Both the position numbers and the translations under genes were made by a program. Of a DNA stretch of 11,552 nt, positions 1 through 5,903 are shown one piece after another. The DNA is from JAABRU01 sp964534335 (GTDB lineage Bacteria > Desulfobacterota > Desulfobacteria > Desulfobacterales > Desulfococcaceae): positions 1-11,552 of the forward strand of contig CAZHPS010000198.1 of assembly GCA_964534335.1 (NCBI GenBank), given 5' to 3'. Within the stretch, counting starts at the first letter, position 1. Each line of letters starts with the position of its first letter. The notes under the pieces were generated by a model, which saw nothing but the letters and a program-made list of their open reading frames with translations, did not search any database and was not told the origin of the DNA.

Positions 1-77
1 CCCGATCCGGACATCCTGAAAACTTTATACACGAAAATTTATGGAACCCTGCTTATAAAAGCAATGGTGAATTCTTA

Positions 78-1091
78 TTACAATCCGATTCCGTAAACTG
101 CTGTTCCGCAGTCCGGACATGCTCCCCTGTGAACACGGTTTTGAATGACGCTAAATCCCTGCCGTTCAATGAGCATGTTTCCGCACTTGTGGCAAAGCGT
201 ATTCTCTTCGCCCCTTCCCGGCACATTCCCCATATATACATAATGCAAACCTGCTTTGATGCCGATTTCTCTTGCTTTCATAAGCGATTCCAGCGGAGTG
301 GGAGGCCGATCCGTAAGCTGGTAGGTGGGATGAAAACGGCTGATATGCCAGGGGGTTTCCGCTCCCATTTCTTTTGCCAGAAATTCGGACAGAGCTTCCA
401 GTTCTGCCGGATCATCATTCAATCCCGGAATCAGCAGCGTGGTCACTTCCACCAGAATCCCTTTGGATTTCATCAGCTTCAGACTTTCTTTCACCGGTTC
501 CAGTTTCGCACCGCAGTATGTTTTGTAAAAATCTTTGCTGTATGCCTTGAGATCAATATTGGCTCCGTCCAAATACGGGGCAATCATTTCAATACAGGCC
601 CCACTCATGTATCCGTTGCTGACAAATACATTTTTTATACCTTTTTCACGGGCCAGTTTTGCGGTTTCATAAGCAAATTCAAAATATACGGTGGGTTCGG
701 TATAAGTATAGGAAATGCTTTGGCATCCTCTGCGCAGTGCGTCCGAGACCACATCCTCCGGAGTGGCCGGGTTCCCCATAATAATGCCCCCCTGATTCGC
801 AGGCATCTGTGCAATATCCGCATTCTGACAGAAACGGCATCTGAAATTGCACCCCACTGTGGCAATGGAATAAGAGAGACTGCCGGGCATCATGTGAAAC
901 AAAGGCTTTTTCTCAATGGGATCAATATGCCGGGCAATGAGTTTTCCAAACACAAGGGAACAGAGAATGCCATCCCAGTTTTCACGCACCTGACAAATGC
1001 CCCGCGATCCGTTTTTTATCACACAGCCGTGACCGCACAGACCGCATTTTACACTGTGATTTTCCATTTTTTCATACAGATATGCTTCCAT
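78..1091 (-). CDS. amrS: AmmeMemoRadiSam system radical SAM enzyme AmrS
   Basis: A 337-residue radical SAM protein. The radical SAM cluster motif CxxxCxxC is seen as Cys81, Cys85 and Cys88 (CNFRCRFCQN). The N terminus has the Cys-rich CxxCxxxC signature of the family (Cys16, Cys19, Cys23, then Cys33). The C terminus has two CxxC pairs (Cys300/303 and Cys325/328) that look like a zinc ribbon or extra metal site. This order and length match the AmrS family, formerly annotated as pyruvate formate-lyase-activating-enzyme-like. Family members usually sit near genes for Memo and AMMECR1 proteins; their substrate is not established. Neither partner is in this window, though the gene lies close to its left edge. 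The ATG starts one base after the stop of the upstream methyltransferase (TAAAATG), with a clear Shine-Dalgarno AAGGAG at 1100-1105, so the two genes are probably co-transcribed and coupled. Confidence 0.92.
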   Translation of the reverse strand: MEAYLYEKMENHSVKCGLCGHGCVIKNGSRGICQVRENWDGILCSLVFGKLIARHIDPIEKKPLFHMMPGSLSYSIATVGCNFRCRFCQNADIAQMPANQGGIIMGNPATPEDVVSDALRRGCQSISYTYTEPTVYFEFAYETAKLAREKGIKNVFVSNGYMSGACIEMIAPYLDGANIDLKAYSKDFYKTYCGAKLEPVKESLKLMKSKGILVEVTTLLIPGLNDDPAELEALSEFLAKEMGAETPWHISRFHPTYQLTDRPPTPLESLMKAREIGIKAGLHYVYMGNVPGRGEENTLCHKCGNMLIERQGFSVIQNRVHRGACPDCGTAVYGIGL

Positions 1092-1092
1092 T

Positions 1093-1863
1093 TTACTGAC
1101 TCCTTTTGCTTCTTGCCAGTCCGGCCACTGTTCCGGCAGCAGGACTGGGTCTGCATTTCAGTTCCAAAGGACGGGTTCTGAACATGGGAACCGGAATAAC
1201 TGTTATACCTATAAAAGGACTCAGCGGATTTTTGCTGATAAGTTCAAAATATCCGGATTTGCGGAAAAAACTGCCAAAAGGTATGGGAACAAGGTTTGCC
1301 GACCGCCATGAAAAAGGAACATTTCCCACCAGAGACCGGGTCATGCGTTTCATTTCCCAGACTGTAAAAAAAACCGCATTGCTCCAAATGTTCCGGGTAA
1401 AAATACGGACAGTCCGCAGCCACGCTGACTGGAATGAATGCCGGTTCATTATCCCGATGAACACTTTGTCTTTGGTCACACGGAAAGCCTCTTCCAATGC
1501 TCTGATGGGAAAATCTGTAAATTCAAGTGTGTTCACCATGCAGGCATAGGTAAAACTGTTGTCATCAAAGGGAAGATCTTCTGCAGTGCCCCGATGGAGA
1601 TCGGCCTGATTTCCCATTTTTCTGGATGCAAATTCAAGCATATGCGGAGAAGGGTCAAGTCCGGTCACCTGCAATCCGGCCTCTGACAGAGCCAGAAGAC
1701 CTTCTCCTGTTCCGCATCCGATATCCAGAACGCTTTGTCCTTTCAGGGGATTCAGCATCCGGCATATCAGACGGTTCTCCATGCGTATCTGCGCCCGGAT
1801 ATCCGGATGTTCGCGTCGCTGATGCCATGCAATGGCGTCATTATATGTAAATACATATCCCAT
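1093..1863 (-). CDS. class I SAM-dependent methyltransferase (UbiE/Methyltransf_11 type)
   Basis: A protein of about 256 residues with a Rossmann methyltransferase fold. Motif I (VLDIGCGTG, residues 45-53) binds S-adenosylmethionine. Asp70 in GLDPS is the likely ribose-binding acid at the end of strand 2. AEDLPF (about 94-99) is the typical motif before strand 4 of Methyltransf_11 proteins. The basic C-terminal third (about 150-256) is less conserved, and the substrate cannot be told. The frame stays open upstream to an ATG at 1941, but those 26 extra residues are polar and not family-like, and neither start has a good ribosome site. I chose the internal ATG because MGYVFTYNDA looks like the usual start of such proteins. 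The stop touches amrS, so it is the first gene of a two-gene unit; a maturation or modification role beside AmrS is only inference. Confidence 0.82.
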   Translation of the reverse strand: MGYVFTYNDAIAWHQRREHPDIRAQIRMENRLICRMLNPLKGQSVLDIGCGTGEGLLALSEAGLQVTGLDPSPHMLEFASRKMGNQADLHRGTAEDLPFDDNSFTYACMVNTLEFTDFPIRALEEAFRVTKDKVFIGIMNRHSFQSAWLRTVRIFTRNIWSNAVFFTVWEMKRMTRSLVGNVPFSWRSANLVPIPFGSFFRKSGYFELISKNPLSPFIGITVIPVPMFRTRPLELKCRPSPAAGTVAGLARSKRSQ

Positions 1864-1941
1864 AAGTGCTATGCCGCTGTCTTTGTTTTTTTGGCGGTGA
1901 TTCAAACCCGCTGATGATCTGAAAAATGACAAAAGAACCAT

Positions 1942-2150
1942 TTGATATTAAAATAAATTAATCTTAAAACGGTAGTGGGTCAAATCCGCTGATCTGAGCC
2001 TGACACCAGTGCCTGAAAAATCCGTAAGGATTGAAATTATTATAGAAAAAGTTAAAAAAACAAACCGGAATCCCGAAAGGGATGACATTATCAGCCGATC
2101 GCAGAAGGGACACGGCAGTTTTTTTGCTGAAATATTTTTCAGTTTTCATA
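1942..2150. repeat. intergenic stretch with two GNRA-type tetraloop hairpins, repeat-like
   Basis: The gap between the methyltransferase and the DUF6122-type gene contains two perfect 5-bp hairpins on the plus strand: AATCC-GTAA-GGATT (2019-2032) and ATCCC-GAAA-GGGAT (2070-2083). Both close on GNRA-type tetraloops. The rest is A-rich on the plus strand. On the minus strand a T-run begins about eight bases after the second hairpin, so a weak terminator for the upstream gene is possible. The texture looks like a dispersed intergenic repeat, but only one copy is in view, so that is inference. A 61-codon minus-strand frame (1964-2149) starts one base after the DUF6122-type stop; I do not call it a gene. 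Confidence 0.35.
1955..1983 (-). promoter_or_regulatory. possible sigma-70-type promoter of the methyltransferase-amrS unit
   Basis: On the minus strand TTGACC (1978-1983) is followed after 17 bases by TAATTT (1955-1960). The -35 is good and the -10 is weak. A start near 1948 would place the longer 1941 ATG almost at the transcript end and leave a leader of about 85 nt to the preferred ATG at 1863. No experimental or comparative support. Confidence 0.25.
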
Positions 2151-2525
2151 TTATTCCATGAACAGACAGTCTGCCCCGTCCAAAGCCATATGAATCAGCA
2201 GTCCCAGCCCGGCTATCCTCAGATTCCGGGATTTTGGTACAAAGGTCATCAATGCATACATTCCAATGGCTGCCACACTGTGCAGAGGATGAAAACCAAT
2301 GCTGCAACGGTTTGGATCAAAAACCGGATCTGCCAGAAGATGGTCAGCGTCTACAATCATTGTTGCAAGCATAATGCCCAAAGCCCGCAGAAAATTTTTT
2401 CTGTAAAGCAGATATGCGGCCAGCAATGGAACCGCAATATGCAGCATGAGATGAATAAACGCCCTGTCCGTAAACAGCATTTGCATATCCATGATGAACT
2501 GAAAATACCCGGTTTTTTCAAACAC
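2151..2525 (-). CDS. DUF6122-type small integral membrane protein
   Basis: Up to 124 residues, mostly hydrophobic, with about three to four membrane segments. The recognisable core is a His/Asp-rich patch: DADHLLADP, then DPNRCSIGFHPLHS, and near the end LLIHMALDGADC. This matches what I recall of the DUF6122 family, which resembles YdjM/DUF457-type membrane proteins once called membrane-bound metal-dependent hydrolases; no activity is established. The conserved His and Asp residues suggest a metal site at the membrane face (inference). The start is uncertain: the longest frame uses GTG at 2523-2525 without a visible ribosome site, while internal ATGs at 2492, 2486 or 2480 leave the conserved membrane part intact. 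It lies 32 bp downstream of purB on the same strand, so read-through from purB is likely. Confidence 0.72.
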   Translation of the reverse strand: MFEKTGYFQFIMDMQMLFTDRAFIHLMLHIAVPLLAAYLLYRKNFLRALGIMLATMIVDADHLLADPVFDPNRCSIGFHPLHSVAAIGMYALMTFVPKSRNLRIAGLGLLIHMALDGADCLFME

Positions 2526-2557
2526 GGAATACAGGAAAAAGACAGAAATGTCCCATA

Positions 2558-3910
2558 TCAGAACGCATAGATCCCGGTATAATTTTCAGGTGTAAACCCC
2601 AGCAGTTCCTTTTTCACAGATTCAGACACATCCAGTCCCATGATAAAATCCGCTATGGCCTTTTGATCAATTTTTTTATGGGTACGCGTCAGTCCCAGCA
2701 GTGCTTCATAGGGTTTGGGATAGCCTTCTCTGCGCAGCACAGTCTGAATGGCCTCTGCCACCACTGCCCAGTTGTCCTGCAAATCCGCGCGGATTTTCTC
2801 TTCATTGAGAATCAGTTTGCCCATGCCCCGGAGCAGGGATTTGAACGCAATCAGGGTATGGGCCAGGGGCACACCAATATTCCGGGTGACAGTGGAATCT
2901 GTGAGATCCCTCTGCAGTCTGGATATTGGAAGTTTTGCGGAAAGGTGTTCAAGCACAGCGTTGGCAATGCCCAGATTACCCTCGGCATTTTCAAAATCAA
3001 TGGGATTGACTTTGTGGGGCATGGCTGATGAACCGATTTCCCCTGCTTTGATCTTCTGTTTGAAATAATCCATAGAGATATAGGCCCACATATCCCGTGT
3101 CAGATCTATGAGAATGGTGTTGATGCGTTTTACATTGTCGCAGAAAGCCGCGAGATTGTCGTAATGCTCAATCTGGGTGGTGACGCGGGAACGCTTCAGG
3201 CCAAGAACTTTGTTGACCAGGTGATCGCCGAATGCCATCCAGTCAATTTCCGGATAGGCCGCATGATGTGCATTGAAATTGCCTGTGGCTCCCCCGAATT
3301 TTGCGGAAAAAGGAATGGTTTGCAGCAGATCCCTCTGCACAGTCAGACGCTGGACAAAAACATAAATCTCTTTTCCCAGACTGGTGGGAGAGGCAGGCTG
3401 GCCGTGGGTTCGGGCCAGCATGGGGATTTGTTTCCATTCCTTTGCCCTGGCTGTGAGTGCATCAATAACTTCGCTGAGGGAAGGAAGAATGACCTCATGC
3501 CACGCGTCTTTCATGGAAGCAGGAATAGCCGTGTTGTTGATGTCCTGCGAAGTCAGACCGAAATGGATGAATTCTCTGAATGCGTCCAGTTTCAGTTCAT
3601 GGAATACATCTTTGAGAAAATATTCCACTGCCTTGACATCGTGATTTGTGATTTTTTCAATATCCTTGATTTTCTGTGCATCCTGCAATGAAAACCGCTG
3701 ATATACAGCCCGCAGGGTTTCAAAATGCTCCTGGGGAAAATCCTTTAACTGGGGCAGGGGCAGTTGGCACAGCGCGATAAAGTATTCCACTTCCGTAATA
3801 ACCCGGTACCGGATCAGTGCTCCCTCGGAAAAATAATCTGCCAGTTTTTCTGCGGATTTGCGGTAACGTCCGTCTACCGGGGATATTGCGGATAAGGTTG
3901 AAATTTCCAT
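2558..3910 (-). CDS. purB: adenylosuccinate lyase
   Basis: A 450-residue cytosolic enzyme of purine biosynthesis. It cleaves SAICAR to AICAR plus fumarate, and adenylosuccinate to AMP plus fumarate. It follows the E. coli-type PurB nearly end to end, from MEISTLSAISPVDGRY to LGFTPENYTG. The fumarase/aspartase-superfamily signature GSSAMPHKVNP (293-303) is intact, with the catalytic serine at Ser294/295. RTHGQPASP carries His169, the probable catalytic acid, and TSQDINN (about 120-126) is a further conserved substrate loop. The length is normal and there is no disruption. The ATG has a strong purine-rich ribosome site (AGGAGGAG) about eight to ten bases upstream. A DUF6122-type gene follows. 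The 91-base gap behind the cyclase shows no convincing terminator, so purB may be partly read through from 4002-5114. Confidence 0.97.
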   Translation of the reverse strand: MEISTLSAISPVDGRYRKSAEKLADYFSEGALIRYRVITEVEYFIALCQLPLPQLKDFPQEHFETLRAVYQRFSLQDAQKIKDIEKITNHDVKAVEYFLKDVFHELKLDAFREFIHFGLTSQDINNTAIPASMKDAWHEVILPSLSEVIDALTARAKEWKQIPMLARTHGQPASPTSLGKEIYVFVQRLTVQRDLLQTIPFSAKFGGATGNFNAHHAAYPEIDWMAFGDHLVNKVLGLKRSRVTTQIEHYDNLAAFCDNVKRINTILIDLTRDMWAYISMDYFKQKIKAGEIGSSAMPHKVNPIDFENAEGNLGIANAVLEHLSAKLPISRLQRDLTDSTVTRNIGVPLAHTLIAFKSLLRGMGKLILNEEKIRADLQDNWAVVAEAIQTVLRREGYPKPYEALLGLTRTHKKIDQKAIADFIMGLDVSESVKKELLGFTPENYTGIYAF

Positions 3911-4001
3911 TTTTTGTACTCCTCCTGAAACTTTTCAGTCTGCTGATATTGGATGTTTTCTGCAATTTTTTTCCATGATTTAAAATATATTCTGAAATTT
4001 T

Positions 4002-5114
4002 CTATTTCCTTCCATCCAGAAAATACATCTGCAGAATCCCTTTGCCCTTGACCTGTATTTTGGGTCTTTCTGTACAGAAAAACCCATCATGAATCAGACG
4101 GAAGGTGGATTCTGATATATTGATTTTCATGGGTTCTGACAGGGATTCCAGCCGGGAGGCTGTATTGACTGTATCGCCGAATATGTCATAGATATATTTT
4201 TTCACACCCACTACGCCTCCCACCAGCTTTCCGCTGTGAATGCCTATCCTGATTTGCCATTTGATCAGGGTATCCAGATTTCTGCCTTTCAGATATTCGA
4301 TCATTTCCAAAGCGGCCCCTGCCATATTCACTGCGTGATCCGGATTCGGCTCCGGCATTCCGCACACGGCCATATACGCGTCTCCGATGGTTTTGATTCG
4401 CTCGCACTGATTTGCCTCCATGATGTCGTCAAAGGCTGTGAACATTTCGTTCAGTTCCTGGATCAGCGATTCCGGGTCAAGCATGGCGGACAAAGCAGTG
4501 AACTTGACCAGATCAGAGATAAGAACCGTCACATTTTCAAACAGTTCCGGCTGGGTCTCACCTCTGTTTTTCAAATCCCTCACAATTTTTTCCGGCAGAA
4601 TGTTCAGCAGCAGTTTTTCGGATTTTTCCTTTTCCACATCCAATTTTTCCCTTTCCGCCTTCAGCAGCCGGTTCATTTCCATCAGCTCATTTTCCCGCCT
4701 CCTGCGAATATCGGTTTCCTCTTTCAGACGCAGTGCGGAGTGGACTCTGGCAACCAGTTCGGCTTCTTTCACGGGTTTCTGCATATAATCAAGTGCGCCA
4801 GCACTGAAGGCCAGTTTGAAGGAACTCTGATCACTTCTGGATGTGACCATGATAATGGGAATATCCCTGACATGTTTTGTAAGTTTGATCTGACGGCAGG
4901 TTTCAATTCCGCTGATGCCGGGCATTTCCACATCCATGAAAATCAGATCTATTTCCGACATGTGGGACGGATCATCCAGTTTCAGAATCCGGAAGGCATC
5001 CTCGGCTGACCGGGCAGTGAGAAAATCCGTATATCCGACCTTTTTCAGCAGATAATGCAAAAGCACCACATCGGTTGCGGAATCGTCAACAATCAGAATT
5101 TTTGGTATATTCAT
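4002..5114 (-). CDS. response regulator fused to class III adenylate cyclase
   Basis: A 370-residue soluble two-part signalling protein predicted to make cAMP from ATP under phosphorelay control. Residues 1-125 are a CheY-like receiver: acidic pair Asp10/Asp11, phosphoacceptor Asp61, switch Thr91, Lys113. Residues about 130-185 are a charged coiled coil ending in the LLLNILPEKI transducer element. Residues about 193-370 form the cyclase domain. All expected catalytic residues are seen: metal-binding Asp201 and Asp245, adenine-specifying Lys241 and Asp310, transition-state Asn317 and Arg321, so it should be active and ATP-specific. One oddity is Lys204 in SDLVKFT, where most members have Gly. 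The frame extends upstream to a GTG at 5174, but the ATG at 5114 has the ribosome site and starts the receiver exactly. No cognate histidine kinase is in the window. It is divergent from the lipid operon. Confidence 0.93.
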   Translation of the reverse strand: MNIPKILIVDDSATDVVLLHYLLKKVGYTDFLTARSAEDAFRILKLDDPSHMSEIDLIFMDVEMPGISGIETCRQIKLTKHVRDIPIIMVTSRSDQSSFKLAFSAGALDYMQKPVKEAELVARVHSALRLKEETDIRRRRENELMEMNRLLKAEREKLDVEKEKSEKLLLNILPEKIVRDLKNRGETQPELFENVTVLISDLVKFTALSAMLDPESLIQELNEMFTAFDDIMEANQCERIKTIGDAYMAVCGMPEPNPDHAVNMAGAALEMIEYLKGRNLDTLIKWQIRIGIHSGKLVGGVVGVKKYIYDIFGDTVNTASRLESLSEPMKINISESTFRLIHDGFFCTERPKIQVKGKGILQMYFLDGRK

Positions 5115-5121
5115 AAAAAAA

Positions 5122-5126
5122 TCCTT
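5122..5126 (-). promoter_or_regulatory. ribosome binding site deciding the cyclase start
   Basis: AAGGA on the minus strand lies seven T residues before the ATG at 5112-5114. The upstream GTG (5174) has no comparable site, so this motif fixes the start of the receiver-cyclase gene. Confidence 0.7.
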
Positions 5127-5240
5127 GTCCGGCAGGAGCATGAACTTTTGGAATGAACGGAATATTCTGTTCACCGTCAGAAACAGCGCATGTTTTTCCC
5201 CATAGGTACAGGAGTCACGCAGTTGGTTTTTAACTGCCTG

Positions 5241-5270
5241 ATTTTACATAAGCAGATTTGTGCGGTGCAA
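5241..5270 (-). promoter_or_regulatory. candidate promoter of the receiver-cyclase gene
   Basis: Minus-strand TTGCAC (5265-5270) is separated by 18 bases from TAAAAT (5241-5246), which matches five of six -10 consensus positions. Transcription would start near 5234, inside a 6-bp hairpin. It overlaps the candidate plus-strand promoter at 5258-5286, so the two could compete. Confidence 0.3.
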
Positions 5271-5286
5271 CATTTGCATTTATAAA
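5258..5286 (+). promoter_or_regulatory. candidate distal promoter of the lipid operon
   Basis: TTGTGC (5258-5263), 17 bases, then TATAAA (5281-5286). The -10 matches five of six positions, the -35 only TTG. A transcript from here would have a leader of roughly 340 nt containing the whole 91-nt hairpin. Confidence 0.3.
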
Positions 5287-5428
5287 AATCAATATGTTAA
5301 ACTTCAAATGGGTAACTCCTAAGATATTTAAGAAAAGATTTGTCCAAAAAACAGGGTTTCAGGGTGAATTTTTTTTCTTAAATACTGTAATTCCGAAAAA
5401 CAGGATTGAAAAAATCTGCCAAAGAATA

Positions 5429-5519
5429 TATAGATTCCCGGAAAAATATTTTCATACGGCAGTGAGGAGCCGGACTCCGGCAGGCGGGACTGCAAAAATA
5501 TTTTTTGGGAACATCTATA
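5429..5519. repeat. 91-nt nested inverted repeat / candidate structured RNA
   Basis: Five paired segments stack into one imperfect hairpin: TATAGA (5429-5434) with TCTATA (5514-5519); TTCCC (5435-5439) with GGGAA (5507-5511); G-AAAAATATTTT (5441-5452) with the A/T run at 5495-5506, including one G-T pair; GCAGT (5459-5463) with ACTGC (5489-5493); GCCGG (5469-5473) with CCGGC (5477-5481) around an ACT loop. That gives about 33 pairs in 91 bases, with only small bulges (G5440, C5512-A5513) in the outer arm, a six-base bulge at 5453-5458 opposite A5494, and an internal loop (5464-5468 against 5482-5488). It could be a MITE- or REP-like element, or an RNA structure in the leader of the downstream operon. 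I do not recognise it as a known riboswitch class. Confidence 0.65.
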
Positions 5520-5530
5520 ACAAAGTTTTA

Positions 5531-5559
5531 TTTACACTAATTCAGTCTCTCTGTAAAGT
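5531..5559 (+). promoter_or_regulatory. candidate proximal promoter of the lipid operon
   Basis: TTTACA (5531-5536) matches five of six -35 positions; after 17 bases TAAAGT (5554-5559) matches four of six -10 positions. Transcription would start near 5566, giving a leader of about 70 nt. It begins 12 bases downstream of the 91-nt hairpin. Confidence 0.4.
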
Positions 5560-5636
5560 CGGAAAAAGGATATTTGCCTGATTCACGGCTGTACAGACTG
5601 GCTGCGGAATGATCATAACACCAAACAGAGAAGATT

Positions 5637-5903
5637 ATGGAAAATCTGATTAACGAACTGAAAGTGAAAATTGTGGAAGTCCTGAACCTTATTGACATTT
5701 CCCCGGAAGAAATCCGGCCCGATGATCAACTGGTGGGAGGAAAACTGGGTATAGACTCCATTGATGTGCTGGAACTGGTCATGATGATTGAAAAGGATTA
5801 TTCTGTCAAAATTGACAATAAAGAAATCGGGGCAAAGGTTTTTGGCAGTCTCCGATCCATGGCCGCATATATTCAGCAGAATTCTCCGGGGCTTGCCAAT
5901 TGA
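5637..5903 (+). CDS. acyl carrier protein (phosphopantetheine attachment site)
   Basis: An 88-residue acidic carrier protein, about the normal size. The 4'-phosphopantetheine attachment motif is LGIDSID, with the modified serine at Ser41, followed by the helix-2 recognition run VLELVMMIEKDYSVKI. It should carry acyl intermediates as thioesters for the ketoacyl synthase encoded next. It resembles the dedicated carriers of aryl-polyene and other type II systems (MENLINELKVKIVEVLNL start) more than the housekeeping AcpP (family judgement by eye). The ribosome site is modest (AGAGAAG before ATTATG). Its stop TGA overlaps the TTG start of the next gene in TTGA, so it is translationally coupled to the synthase and heads the operon. 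A phosphopantetheinyl transferase must be supplied from elsewhere. Confidence 0.92.
   Translation: MENLINELKVKIVEVLNLIDISPEEIRPDDQLVGGKLGIDSIDVLELVMMIEKDYSVKIDNKEIGAKVFGSLRSMAAYIQQNSPGLAN

Larger units (their letters stand above)
5115..5636. other. divergent intergenic spacer without a supported gene
   Basis: About 520 bases separate the cyclase start from the acyl carrier protein start. The longest plus-strand frame (5258-5581) begins at a TTG without a ribosome site, has no recognisable domain and runs through a strong inverted repeat, so I do not call it. The spacer holds candidate promoters facing both ways, a 6-bp hairpin at 5219-5237 (GCAGTT, 7-nt loop, AACTGC) just inside the predicted cyclase leader, and the 91-nt hairpin at 5429-5519. 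Confidence 0.6.

Noticed and set aside
1..14. Possible start of a further minus-strand gene (ATG at 12-14)
   Set aside because: Only four codons are in the window and the preceding bases give no convincing ribosome site.
50..63. TGCTT-ATAA-AAGCA hairpin beyond the amrS stop as a terminator
   Set aside because: Only five pairs, mostly A/T, and no T-run follows on the minus strand.
129..1181. Long plus-strand open frame opposite amrS
   Set aside because: It is the antisense shadow of amrS, has no ribosome site or domain, and its translation is rich in His, Phe and Arg as expected from a reversed coding strand.
1964..2149. 61-codon minus-strand frame after the DUF6122-type gene
   Set aside because: Abuts the upstream stop, but the composition is aromatic and repeat-like and two hairpins lie within it; kept as a repeat-like spacer rather than a gene.
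5258..5581. 107-codon plus-strand frame in the divergent spacer
   Set aside because: TTG start, no ribosome site, no recognisable domain, and it runs through the 91-nt inverted repeat.
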